From Cellulomonas sp. (lineage in GTDB: Bacteria > Actinomycetota > Actinomycetes > Actinomycetales > Cellulomonadaceae): 41,984 nt of DNA. The stretch lies in assembly GCF_017744555.1 (NCBI RefSeq), contig NZ_JAGIBD010000027.1, positions 1 to 41,984 of the forward strand, written 5' to 3'. Under the pieces are notes generated by a model, which did not search any database, had not been told where the DNA came from, and worked only from the letters and a program-made list of their open reading frames with translations. Shown piece after piece: positions 14,108 through 21,736 of the stretch. The first letter of the stretch is position 1. Each line of letters begins with the position of its first letter. The position numbers and the translations under genes were made by a program.

Positions 14108-15559
14108 ATGAGGCGTACCCGGCTGGGCCTGGCGGTCGCGACCGTGCTGGCCACCGCCCTGTTCCTGCCCGTCCCGGCGTGGGCGGGCGACGTCCAGCGC
14201 GAGGAGTTCCGGCAGCCGCCCGGCGACCCGTGGCAGGTGCACGGGTTCAGCGGCGACCCGGTCATCTCGACGCGCGGCGGGACGGTCACGATCGGTGAGC
14301 AGACGCTCGTCATGCTGCTCGAGTACGGGCCGCCGTCGGAGTGGACCGGCTCGGCGAACCGGTTGAGCGGCTGGGACGTCGACTTCCGGATGCGGCTCGG
14401 TGCCGGGTCCACCCAGCCGTGCCTCGACGACCAGGGCAGTCCCCCGGCGACGCTCCTGTGGGTCGGCGACACGACCGACCTGCTGCAGGTCGGCTTCGGC
14501 CCGGGCGAGGTGTGCCTGGTCCACCCGTACGAGGACCGCGTGGCGGCGCCGGTCGACACGGCCCGCTGGCACACGTACCACCTGGAGGCGCGCGGGCAGC
14601 ACGTGCGGCTGCTCGTCGACGGTCGCGCGGTGCTGGACCGGACGCTCACCGGGCGCGGCGCGGGCACCGTCGGGCTGGGCTTCGAGACGCACCAGGGCAG
14701 CTCGAGCTGGGACTACCTGCGTTACGACACAGCCCCCGGACGGCCCTGCACGATCCGCGGGACCTCCGGGCCCGACGTGCTGCGCGGCACCCCCGGCCCG
14801 GACGTGATCTGCGGCGGCGCGGGCGACGACCGGATCTCTGGTCTCGGCGGCGACGACGTGCTCGTCGGCGGCGACGGGAACGACACGCTGCTCGGCGGCG
14901 ACGGCCACGACCTGCTGCAGGGCGGCTGGGGATCCGACGTGCTCGACGGCGGCGCCGACAGCGGCCGCTCCGAGGGTGGCCAGGGCGACGACCGGTTCCT
15001 CATGGGCGCGGCACCGTCCGGCGCGGACCAGGTGGTCGGCGGGCCGGGACGCGACGCCGTCGACTACGGCTCTCGCACCGGCGCGGTGACGGTCACGCTC
15101 GACGGGGTCGGCGGCGACGGTGCCGTCGGCGAGGGCGACGCCATCGGCGTGCCGTCTCCGTGGGACGCCTCGCCGGACGTCGAGGAGGTGCGCGGCGGGT
15201 CGGGCGACGACGTGCTCACCGGCGGCCGGTGGGCGGAGACGCTCGTCGGCGGCGGCGGTGCCGACGTGCTGCGCGGCGGCGGCGGCCCTGACACGCTGCG
15301 TGGCGTCGACGGCGTCGAGGGCAACGACCGGCTGGACGGCGGCGACGGGCCGGACGTGTGCACCGCGGACCCGTCGGACGCACTGACGTCGTGCAACGAC
15401 CCCGACCCGCGGCCGACGTCCCCGATGCCGATGCCGCCGGCGCCGTCCGGCTCGCCGAGCACGACACCGAGCACGGCACCAAGCACGGCACCGGCGGCGT
15501 CGCCGTCGAGCTCGTCCCGCGGGTCCACCGGCAGCGAACGCTTCCTGACAACCTGGTGA
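14108..15559 (+). CDS. Secreted LamG-like / RTX calcium-binding repeat protein
   Basis: The 483-residue protein has a signal peptide (residues 1-26, ending PAWAG). A concanavalin-like jelly-roll segment spans about 30-215 (WDVDFRMRLGAG, RWHTYHLEARGQHVRLLVDG, GLGFETHQGSSSWDYLRYD). RTX nonapeptide repeats GGxGxDxLx follow at about 220-430 (GGAGDDRISGLGGDDVLVGG, GNDTLLGGDGHDLLQGGWG), interrupted by a repeat-poor insert (VTVTLDGVGGDGAVGEGDAI). The tail (about 435-483) is Pro/Ser/Thr-rich without a membrane anchor. RTX repeats fold on binding calcium outside the cell. Adhesion or polysaccharide binding is an inference from the jelly roll. GGGAGGG precedes the ATG. It lies between cellulase and oxidoreductase genes. 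Confidence 0.88.
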   Translation: MRRTRLGLAVATVLATALFLPVPAWAGDVQREEFRQPPGDPWQVHGFSGDPVISTRGGTVTIGEQTLVMLLEYGPPSEWTGSANRLSGWDVDFRMRLGAGSTQPCLDDQGSPPATLLWVGDTTDLLQVGFGPGEVCLVHPYEDRVAAPVDTARWHTYHLEARGQHVRLLVDGRAVLDRTLTGRGAGTVGLGFETHQGSSSWDYLRYDTAPGRPCTIRGTSGPDVLRGTPGPDVICGGAGDDRISGLGGDDVLVGGDGNDTLLGGDGHDLLQGGWGSDVLDGGADSGRSEGGQGDDRFLMGAAPSGADQVVGGPGRDAVDYGSRTGAVTVTLDGVGGDGAVGEGDAIGVPSPWDASPDVEEVRGGSGDDVLTGGRWAETLVGGGGADVLRGGGGPDTLRGVDGVEGNDRLDGGDGPDVCTADPSDALTSCNDPDPRPTSPMPMPPAPSGSPSTTPSTAPSTAPAASPSSSSRGSTGSERFLTTW

Positions 15560-15581
15560 CCCGTCGGGCACCCTGGGGCCC

Positions 15582-16229
15582 GTGACGACCGACCCGGCGG
15601 CACCCGTCGTGATGCTGCTGCTCGCCCACCCCCGGCCCGGCAGCTACAACCACGCGCTGGCCGACCGTCTGGGCTCCGCCGTGACCCGGGCGGGCGGCCG
15701 GTTGCTGGCGCACGACCTGGACGCCGAGGGGTTCGACCCGGTGCTGCGGGCGGAGGAGTCGTTCGTCGTCGGGCGCGACCTGCTCGCGGCCGGCCCGTCG
15801 GGCGACCCGCTCCTGGACGTGCACCGCGAACAGCTCGCGGCGGCCGACGCGCTCGTCGTCGTCCACCCGAACTGGTGGGGCAAGCCGCCCGCGATCCTCG
15901 CCGGCTGGCTCGACCGCGTGCTGGTCCCCGGCGTCGCGTACGTGCTGCCGTCGGCGGGCGGGCTGCCCGAGCCGCTGCTGCGGGTGCGTCGGCTGGTGGT
16001 GGTCAACACGACCGACACCCCGGCGGCGCGGGAGGAGGCGGACTTCGGCGACCCGCTCGCGGACATCTGGGAGCGCTGCGTCGGCTCCTACCTGGGCCCG
16101 GCCGGGGCGCCGACGGTCGTCGAACGGATCGTGCTGGCGTCGGTGAACGAGGCCGACGACGCCCGGCGTGCGCGCTGGCTCGACGACATGGACGAGCTCG
16201 GCACCCGTCTCGTGCACCTCCTGGCGTGA
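15582..16229 (+). CDS. NAD(P)H-dependent flavoprotein oxidoreductase (quinone reductase-like)
   Basis: The 215-residue protein has the flavodoxin-like fold of the NQO/MdaB/KefF group: VVMLLLAHPRPGSYNHALAD at the phosphate-binding loop, the DLDAEGFDPVL segment, ADALVVVHPNWWGKPPAILAGWLDRVL with the hallmark P-x-W-W, and GVAYVL. It should transfer two electrons from NAD(P)H through FMN or FAD to quinones or similar acceptors in the cytosol. The GTG start lies 7 nt after CACCCT, so the mRNA may be leaderless. It follows the RTX gene by 22 bp, but a functional link is not evident. Confidence 0.9.
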   Translation: MTTDPAAPVVMLLLAHPRPGSYNHALADRLGSAVTRAGGRLLAHDLDAEGFDPVLRAEESFVVGRDLLAAGPSGDPLLDVHREQLAAADALVVVHPNWWGKPPAILAGWLDRVLVPGVAYVLPSAGGLPEPLLRVRRLVVVNTTDTPAAREEADFGDPLADIWERCVGSYLGPAGAPTVVERIVLASVNEADDARRARWLDDMDELGTRLVHLLA

Positions 16230-16252
16230 CCCGAGACACGCCAGTCACACGT

Positions 16253-16279
16253 CTCAGGTCGGGCTGTGACAAGCCGATA
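16253..16279 (+). promoter_or_regulatory. Candidate FliA (sigma-28 type) promoter for the PilZ gene
   Basis: CTCA (16253-16256), a 16-bp spacer and GCCGATA (16273-16279) match the actinobacterial FliA pattern CTCA-N15-17-GCCGA(A/T) that I recall from Actinoplanes, and the GCCGATAA -10 of sigma-28 in general. It lies 70 bp upstream of the PilZ start codon. The fliA gene is in this window at 32379-33326. An AGGAGGG next to the -10 would fall upstream of the transcript start and is probably not a ribosome-binding site. Confidence 0.65.
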
Positions 16280-16348
16280 GGAGGGACGCACGACCAGCAC
16301 CACGTCGCCGCACGGACGCGGCGACCTCACCGTCGGACGGACCTGACC

Positions 16349-16951
16349 ATGCATGACCTCGCACGCTGCGCCATCGCGGTCGGTGACCGCGCGCTGCACG
16401 GCCACGTCGCCGCGTACGAGGACGGCACGCTCACGTTCGGCGCCGAGCACGGCGTCGTCGGCGGGCTCCGCGTCGGCGACGACGTCCAGGTGCTCGTGCT
16501 CGACGAGGTGCGCGGCGAGGTCCGGTACACCGGTCGGATCACCGAGGTCGGCGTCACGACCGTGGAGGTCGCGGACCTCGAGCTCACGTCGATGCTGCAG
16601 AAGCGGCAGGTCGCACGCGTGCGGATCACGCAGCTGTGCGGTGGCGTCGCCGAGTCCGCGGACGGCACCGCCCGCGCGATCAGCTTCGCCGTCATCGACA
16701 TCGGCGCCGGCGGCATGCGCATCTCCACCAACGCCGAGCTCGCGGAGAAGGACCGGATCAGCTTCCGGTTCCCGACCCGCGACGCGGCCGTCCTGCTGAC
16801 CGCCGAGGTGCTCCGCGCCCAGCCGACCGCCACCGGCGCGACCCAGTACGGCTGCCAGTTCGTCGACATCCAGGAGCGGGACGCCGACGCGCTGTTCCGG
16901 TTCGTCCTGCAGACGCAGGGCGCGCAGCGGAGGAACCGCCTGCGCGTCTGA
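16349..16951 (+). CDS. PilZ-domain c-di-GMP-binding protein (YcgR-like)
   Basis: The 200-residue protein combines an N-terminal YcgR-like beta-barrel (about 1-84: GLRVGDDVQVLVLDEVRGEV, YTGRITEVGVTTVEVADLE) with a C-terminal PilZ domain. The c-di-GMP switch RxxxR is present as R86-QVA-R90 in LQKRQVARVRI. The second motif reads DIGAGGM, with glycine replacing the usual serine of (D/N)xSxxG. YcgR proteins slow the flagellar motor when c-di-GMP rises; here the candidate FliA promoter supports a flagellar brake role. The start is the ATG at 16349; only a weak GGACGG lies upstream. The 136 bp after the gene hold nothing recognisable. Confidence 0.9.
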   Translation: MHDLARCAIAVGDRALHGHVAAYEDGTLTFGAEHGVVGGLRVGDDVQVLVLDEVRGEVRYTGRITEVGVTTVEVADLELTSMLQKRQVARVRITQLCGGVAESADGTARAISFAVIDIGAGGMRISTNAELAEKDRISFRFPTRDAAVLLTAEVLRAQPTATGATQYGCQFVDIQERDADALFRFVLQTQGAQRRNRLRV

Positions 16952-17087
16952 CGACCGCCCGGCCCGCCGTGGCCGAGCGCCCGTCCGCAGGGTCGACGGC
17001 GCGCGTCCCCCCGAGGTTCAGCTGCCCCGGTGGCGGGTCCTCGGTCGTGGTCCCCGGCGTCTCGACGCCGACGAGCTGACCCCGCGG

Positions 17088-17501
17088 TCAGGACCGCCGG
17101 TACGTCGTCGTGAGGCGGTAGTCCTTCGCCGGGCCGGTGGCGTGCCAGGTCTCCTCGAAGGTGTCGTCGTCGAGGAACCGACCGGCCACGGTGTAGGTGT
17201 CCCGGCCGCAGTCGTGCACCCCCGACCAGCGGTCGTCGAGCAGGTCGAAGCGGTAGAAGGGGCGGCCGTCGCCGAACAGCACGTCGACCGACCCGTCGGG
17301 CCCGGGCCGCAGGAGGAGCCGCCGGGTCGCCGGGCGCTCAGAACCGCCGAACGTCAGCACTCCCTCCTCGACGCACGCGAGGCCGCCGTCGTCGGTCGGA
17401 TCAAACCGTGCCGTGCCGACCAGCGTCCCGTCGAGGCCGGCTCGGGCGTCGACGACGGTGCGGTCGATCGACCACTCCCCCGCGAACCGCTCGACGGCCA
17501 T
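17088..17501 (-). CDS. DUF6314 family protein
   Basis: The 137-residue protein matches the DUF6314 pattern: FAGEWSIDRTVVDARAG at the N-terminus, LLLRPGPDGSVDVLFGDGRPFYRFDLL in the middle, and HDCGRDTYTVAGRF with FEETWHATGPAKDYRLTTTY at the end. The family looks like a small beta-barrel of the lipocalin/calycin type, with conserved F-H-D-C and W-x-x-x-G-P-x-K-D-Y motifs. Its function is unknown; ligand binding is inferred from fold. It lacks a signal peptide. It is divergent from the VOC gene at 17585, with a likely leaderless start (GACGGT 7 nt upstream). Confidence 0.85.
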   Translation of the reverse strand: MAVERFAGEWSIDRTVVDARAGLDGTLVGTARFDPTDDGGLACVEEGVLTFGGSERPATRRLLLRPGPDGSVDVLFGDGRPFYRFDLLDDRWSGVHDCGRDTYTVAGRFLDDDTFEETWHATGPAKDYRLTTTYRRS

Positions 17502-17584
17502 GTCCCCGACCGTCTCACAGGTGCCGCGCGGGAGATCGCGGTTTCGTCCGCCGCATGCTGCGACCAGCGCATACGCTGCCCGTC

Positions 17585-17986
17585 ATGCCTGGACCCTCTC
17601 CGTACCTGCATCTGCCCGGCACCGCCCGCGCGGCCCTGACGTTCTACGGCGACGTGTTCGGCTGCGAGGTCGGGCTGCACACGTTCGCGGAGTTCAACCG
17701 CACCGACGGCCCCGCGGACGCGATCGCACACGGTTATCTGACCGGCGGACCCGTCGAGCTGTTCGCGTCCGACGTCGCCGGCGACCAGCCGACGTTCCGC
17801 AGCGAAGGACTGCTGTTCTCGCTGCTGGGCGCCGCCGACCCGGCCACCCTGCACCGCTGGTTCGACGCGCTCGCCCAGGACGGGACGGTCGTCGACCCGT
17901 TGGAGACCAAGCCGTGGGGTGCCGCCGACGGGCAGGTCGTCGACCGGTACGGCCTGCGGTGGCTGATCGGCTACGAGGGCAGCTAG
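17585..17986 (+). CDS. PhnB-like VOC family protein
   Basis: The 133-residue protein belongs to the PhnB/YjdN branch of the VOC superfamily: PYLHLPGTARAALTFYGDVFGCEV, the central AIAHGYLTGGPVELFASD, then ADPATLHRWFDALAQDGTVVDPLETKPWGAADGQVVDRYGLRWLI. The DRYGLRWLI ending is typical. It is a cytosolic dimer by family; a catalytic role has not been established for most members. TACGCT stands 7 nt before the ATG, so the transcript is probably leaderless. Its stop overlaps the stop of the convergent Cip1-like gene by 4 bp. Confidence 0.9.
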   Translation: MPGPSPYLHLPGTARAALTFYGDVFGCEVGLHTFAEFNRTDGPADAIAHGYLTGGPVELFASDVAGDQPTFRSEGLLFSLLGAADPATLHRWFDALAQDGTVVDPLETKPWGAADGQVVDRYGLRWLIGYEGS

Positions 17987-18798
17987 CGCCCGCAGCCCAC
18001 CCGCTCGGCGGCGAACGTGATGTCATCAATCCACACGTCGAAGTGGTCGGGCGTCGAGCCGCCCTGGTAGAGCTGCCAGCCGACGCGGACGTTGTCGGCG
18101 GACGGCAGGACGAGGTCGACGGGCGCGCCGCCGTGCTCGGTCTGCGTGACGGAGAGGTCGGGCTGCGGGACGCCGTCGAACCAGAGCGAGATGCGGTTCT
18201 CGGTCACGTCCCACTGGAACTCGACGCACTGCCACCGGTCCTCGACGGTCGGCGCCGACTCGCGCCAGCTCGTCCAGTCGCCCGTCGGGCCGCCGTCTGC
18301 ACCGACGCCCCAGAACGTCGCGTCCGGCCCGACGGTCGGCGCGAACTGCCCGCCGAGCGGCCGCACGACCTCGCTGCTGCCCGCGCCCGTGACCTCGACG
18401 AGCGTGAAGTGCGCCCAGTCGGGTGCGGTCGGGAAGTCGTCGACCTTGACCCGCAGCCGACCGAAGAAGCTGGTGCCCGGGCCGGCGACGTCGGGGACCT
18501 CGAGGAACGCCGCGCCGTTGCCCTCGGTGTGCACGTGCAGCACCTTCCCGGCCCGCCCGGCGCGCTCGACCTGCAGGGTGCCGTGACGGGTGTCGACGCC
18601 CCAGTCGAGGCTCGACGCGCCGCCGACGGGCTGACCCTCGAAGTCCTCGCAGAACAGCGCGTCGGTCCGCGCGCACGGCGTCCGCGGGCCGTGCGGTCCG
18701 CCACCCGCCGACGCGACGGGTGCCGCCGCGACGGCCACGCCCGCGACGAGCAGCGTCGTGGCCAGCAGGCCGACCGTGACCGATGCCCTGATCCTCAT
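17983..18798 (-). CDS. Secreted Cip1-like protein
   Basis: The 271-residue protein has a signal peptide (about residues 1-31, ending PVASAGG) and a single beta-jelly-roll domain. The segments RWQCVEFQWDVTENRISLWF, VRVGWQLYQGG and FDVWIDDITFAAERVGCG closely follow the C-terminal half of Trichoderma reesei Cip1, a secreted protein co-induced with cellulases and structurally related to glucuronan lyases. Four cysteines (ARTDALFCEDFEG, WQCVEF, terminal VGCG and CARTD) could form disulfides. There is no CBM. It probably acts on plant cell-wall polymer as a lyase or accessory protein; the activity is unproven. TGGAG lies upstream of the ATG. Confidence 0.8.
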   Translation of the reverse strand: MRIRASVTVGLLATTLLVAGVAVAAAPVASAGGGPHGPRTPCARTDALFCEDFEGQPVGGASSLDWGVDTRHGTLQVERAGRAGKVLHVHTEGNGAAFLEVPDVAGPGTSFFGRLRVKVDDFPTAPDWAHFTLVEVTGAGSSEVVRPLGGQFAPTVGPDATFWGVGADGGPTGDWTSWRESAPTVEDRWQCVEFQWDVTENRISLWFDGVPQPDLSVTQTEHGGAPVDLVLPSADNVRVGWQLYQGGSTPDHFDVWIDDITFAAERVGCGR

Positions 18799-19097
18799 GC
18801 GCGCGCTCCAGCCGTCCGTCGGGAGAGGGGTGCTCGCAGGCTAGGCGGGACGTCACTCGTGTGTCCGTGCCCGAAACGATTGGCCGACACGGGTCAGCCG
18901 CTCCTCGAGCTGGTCGTGACCGGCTGACGACCACTGCGGGCACCGGATCAGGTCGTTCACCCGGGCGGGCACACGCACCTGCGACCGGCTCAGCCGATCG
19001 AGCGAAATCGGACGAATCCGGCATCGCCCCGCGGACGCCCGGGGCAGACTCGACGCCGGCGCGGTCCGCGTCGTCCCCGACCCTGGAGGAACGTCCC
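18799..19097. promoter_or_regulatory. Divergent intergenic region, Cip1-like / hypothetical
   Basis: On the minus strand, TAGCCT (18838-18843) is a plausible -10 for the Cip1-like gene. CGAAACG (18872-18878) upstream of it repeats one half of the palindrome before the GH5 gene, though the other half is degenerate (ATTGG). Toward the right gene I see only the GGAGGA ribosome-binding site at 19085. Nothing else is recognisable in these 299 bp. Confidence 0.4.
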
Positions 19098-19547
19098 GTG
19101 TCCGGCAACCACACGCCTCTCGACGACCCGCCGCTCCTGGCGCACGCGGACGACTGGTCCGGCGACGAGCTGACGGACTTCCAGGAGCGCCTCGACGCCG
19201 CCGTCACCGACGGCCCCGCGCCCGACGAGCTCACGGCGCTGCTCGACGAGGTCCCGGACACCCCGCGCAACGTCGCGTCGGTCCTCGAGCACCTCGTCGA
19301 CACACACGCCCGCCGGGTGCGCGACGAGGGCCGCACGGCCGACGTGGTGGATGCGCCGGTGCCGGACGGGGCGGTCGCGCGGGTCGGGCACATCCTGGTC
19401 GTGCGGTGGCTGACCGGTGAGCACGCGATGGGCCGCCGGGTCATCCGCCGGGTGACGCACTCGCCCGCCCCGGCCGTCGCGACGCCCGGACGCACCGGTC
19501 GGCTGGTCGTCCGGCACCTCGCCGCGGAGCTGGCCTCGCCCGCCTGA
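19098..19547 (+). CDS. Hypothetical protein
   Basis: This 149-residue cytosolic protein has no recognised domain. The first 85 residues are acidic and helical (DDWSGDELTDFQERLDAAVT, DELTALLDEVPDTPRNVASV), followed by a short strand-rich piece (ARVGHILVVRWLTGEHAMGR) and a basic tail (RRVIRRVTHSP, TGRLVVRHLAAEL). The charge split, acidic N-terminus and basic C-terminus, is notable. The GTG start is supported by GGAGGA 7 nt upstream. It is divergent from the Cip1-like gene and stands alone; the 146 bp after it hold only the leader of the next gene. Confidence 0.6.
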   Translation: MSGNHTPLDDPPLLAHADDWSGDELTDFQERLDAAVTDGPAPDELTALLDEVPDTPRNVASVLEHLVDTHARRVRDEGRTADVVDAPVPDGAVARVGHILVVRWLTGEHAMGRRVIRRVTHSPAPAVATPGRTGRLVVRHLAAELASPA

Positions 19548-19693
19548 CCCGACGAAGGCCGACGACGAACAGGTCGGTCAGCGTTCACCTGCTGGGCGAT
19601 TTGTCCGGTGCCGCACGGCCGTCGCTACCTTGTGCGGCGCGTCGCGGCGTCGCGTCGCGCCGGTCGTCCCTGAGTCGTCCCCGAGGAGAGCTC

Positions 19694-21271
19694 GTGCCGC
19701 ACCGTCACCGACCGTCCCGCCGCACGTCCGCCGCGGTGGCGGCCGTCGCCGCCGCCCTCGTGGTCGGGCTGCTGCCCGCCATCGCCGGACCGGCAACGGC
19801 CGCGACCGCCGAGGACACGGGCATCGCAGGCCACGCCGTCGACACCGCCGGCAACCCGCTGCGGAACGTCATCTGGAACGTGTACGAGTACCGTCCCGAG
19901 CAGGGCGACTGGTTCGGCATGCAGATGGGCCCGCTGCTCACCGACGCCACCGGGTCGATGTGGCGTCAGGCCGAGCCGGGCCACCAGTACAAGCTCTGCT
20001 TCAGGGACGACTACTACTACGACTCCCCCGACTTCCCCGACGAGGCGTGGACCCCGGCCGAGCGGCACGTCGACGGCTGCTGGACGTCGTCCGGGACCAC
20101 GGGCGCGACCCTGGACCAGGCCACGCCGGTGTCGTTCGACGCGCTGGGCCAGCGCAAGGACCTCACGGTCGTCCTGCCGTCGGCGGGCCTGTCGCTCACC
20201 CCGGTCGACCCGTTCGTGACGGGCAGCGCGACGGTCGGCGGCACGCTCACCGTGCAGACCGGCACGTGGCAGCCGACCGACGCCGCCCTCACGTACCAGT
20301 GGATGGTGTCGGGCGACTCCGGCCTGACCGACATCCCGGGAGCCACCGCCGCCACGTTCGTCCCCACCGCCGACCTCGGCGGCCGCGCGCTCACGGTCGC
20401 CGTCACGGCCACGCGCTCCGGCTACAAGACGATGAGCCGGTGGGGCTACGCCGGGACCGTCGGCGCGACCGTGCCCACCACGTCGAGCCCGCTCACGATC
20501 AGCGGCACCCCCGTGCCGGGGAGCGTCCTCACGCCGACCTACGGCACGCTGTCCCAGCCCGACGCGTGGGCAGGGTTCCAGTGGCTCGTCGACGGCGTCC
20601 CCGTGGGCGGCCAGGCCGGGCAGGAGGGCACGTTCACGCCGACGGCCGCCCACGTCGGCAAGAAGATCTCCGTCCGGATGACCGTCGTCGGCGACGGCGA
20701 GCTCCACCTGACGGCGCAGGTCACGGTCGTCACCGGGACGCTCACCGCGGCCACGCCCACGATCAGCGGGACCAAGGTCGTCGGGTCGACCCTGACCGCC
20801 GCACCGGGCACCTGGGGACCGGCCCCCGTGACGCTGAGGTACCAGTGGTACCGGTCCGGCACCGCGATCAGCGGCGCGACCGCGAGCACCTACACGCTCA
20901 CCACCACGGACATGGGCGCGACCCTCACCGTCAAGGTCACCGGCTCGAAGTCGGGCTTCACGACAGCGTCGAAGACCTCCGCGGCGACCTCCGCGATCCT
21001 CGGCAAGCTGACCACGGCGACGCCGACGATCTCCGGCACGCGCACGGTCGGCTCCACGCTCACGGCCAAGCCCGGCACGTGGGGCCCGTCCCCGGTGACG
21101 TTCACGTACCAGTGGTACCGCTCGGGGACCGCGATCAGCGGCGCGACGGCGAGCACGTACAAGCTCGTCTCCGCTGACCGCGGCAAGACGATGACCGTCA
21201 AGGTCACCGGCAAGAAGACGGGCTACGCCACGGCCTCCGTGACGTCGGCGAAGACGGCCGTCATCTCCTGA
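19694..21271 (+). CDS. Secreted protein with Ig-like repeats
   Basis: The 525-residue protein has a twin-basic start and signal peptide (about residues 1-37, ending GPATAAT). A carboxypeptidase-regulatory-like domain spans about 40-160 (GIAGHAVDTAGNPLRNVIWN with two cysteines). Four immunoglobulin-like repeats of about 90 residues follow at roughly 165-255, 256-348, 349-437 and 438-525. The last two are nearly identical (PTISGT, VGSTLTA, PGTWGP, YQWYRSGTAISGATASTY). There is no LPxTG or C-terminal helix, so it is released or loosely wall-bound. Such repeats act as spacers or adhesins; the ligand is unknown. GAGGAGAG precedes the GTG. Confidence 0.88.
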   Translation: MPHRHRPSRRTSAAVAAVAAALVVGLLPAIAGPATAATAEDTGIAGHAVDTAGNPLRNVIWNVYEYRPEQGDWFGMQMGPLLTDATGSMWRQAEPGHQYKLCFRDDYYYDSPDFPDEAWTPAERHVDGCWTSSGTTGATLDQATPVSFDALGQRKDLTVVLPSAGLSLTPVDPFVTGSATVGGTLTVQTGTWQPTDAALTYQWMVSGDSGLTDIPGATAATFVPTADLGGRALTVAVTATRSGYKTMSRWGYAGTVGATVPTTSSPLTISGTPVPGSVLTPTYGTLSQPDAWAGFQWLVDGVPVGGQAGQEGTFTPTAAHVGKKISVRMTVVGDGELHLTAQVTVVTGTLTAATPTISGTKVVGSTLTAAPGTWGPAPVTLRYQWYRSGTAISGATASTYTLTTTDMGATLTVKVTGSKSGFTTASKTSAATSAILGKLTTATPTISGTRTVGSTLTAKPGTWGPSPVTFTYQWYRSGTAISGATASTYKLVSADRGKTMTVKVTGKKTGYATASVTSAKTAVIS

Positions 21272-21275
21272 CGCC

Positions 21276-21311
21276 GTGCTCGGCGCGCCCCGCGACGGGC
21301 GCGCCGGGCAC
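21276..21311 (+). terminator. Terminator hairpin after the Ig-repeat gene
   Basis: Arms 21276-21290 and 21297-21311 pair over 15 bp with one G-U and enclose a 6-nt loop, starting 4 bp after the stop codon. The core is CGGCGCGCCC/GGGCGCGCCG. Confidence 0.75.
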
Positions 21312-21409
21312 CAGGTGACGCGCCGGCTGTCGGATCGCGGCAGAGTCGTTCGTAGCAAGGATGACGGGCCGTTCACCCCGAGCGGCCGCCGACCTCAGGA
21401 GATGGCCGC

Positions 21410-21736
21410 ATGCAGTACCTGGTGTCCGTGATCCACGACGGGAGCTCGACCGGGACCGCCGAGGAGATGGCGGCGATCGACGTGTTCAACGACAAGCTCC
21501 GCGCGGGCGGCCACTGGGTGTTCGCCGGCGGGCTCGCGGCCCCGTCCAGCGCCACGACGGTCGACAGCCGGGCCGACGGACCGCCCGCCGTGACGGACGG
21601 GCCGTTCGTCGAGACGAAGGAGCACGTCGCCGGCCTGTGGGTCTGGGAGGCGGAGGACCTCGACGAGGCGCTCGCGCTCGCCGTCGAGGGGTCGAAGGCC
21701 TGTCACCGGAAGCTCGAGGTCCGGCCGTTCCTGTGA
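21410..21736 (+). CDS. YCII-related (DGPF) protein paired with an ECF sigma factor
   Basis: The 108-residue protein has the canonical YCII/DGPF layout: MQYLVSVIHDGS, INVFNDKL-like IDVFNDKLRAGGHWVFAGGL, VTDGPFVETKEHVAGLWVWE and LALAVEGSKACHRKLEVRPF. The invariant DGPF is exact here, unlike the DGPY of the tandem pair at 1152-1909. Its stop overlaps the GTG of the sigma-factor gene (GTGA). DGPF proteins and ECF42 sigma factors form one of the most conserved sigma neighbourhoods in actinobacteria, and the DGPF genes are the usual targets of that sigma. AGGAG lies 8 nt before the ATG. Confidence 0.92.
   Translation: MQYLVSVIHDGSSTGTAEEMAAIDVFNDKLRAGGHWVFAGGLAAPSSATTVDSRADGPPAVTDGPFVETKEHVAGLWVWEAEDLDEALALAVEGSKACHRKLEVRPFL

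Noticed and set aside
12791..15571. Very long antisense frame of more than 900 codons opposite the cellulase and RTX genes
   Set aside because: It is a compositional shadow: Arg/Ala/Val-rich low-complexity translation opposite well-supported genes, with no domain. The same holds for other long antisense frames, such as 36807-39503.
18990..19020. CTCA-N17-GGACGAA before the hypothetical gene at 19098 as a second FliA promoter
   Set aside because: The -10 half matches poorly (GGACGAA rather than GCCGATA) and the gene has no motility link.
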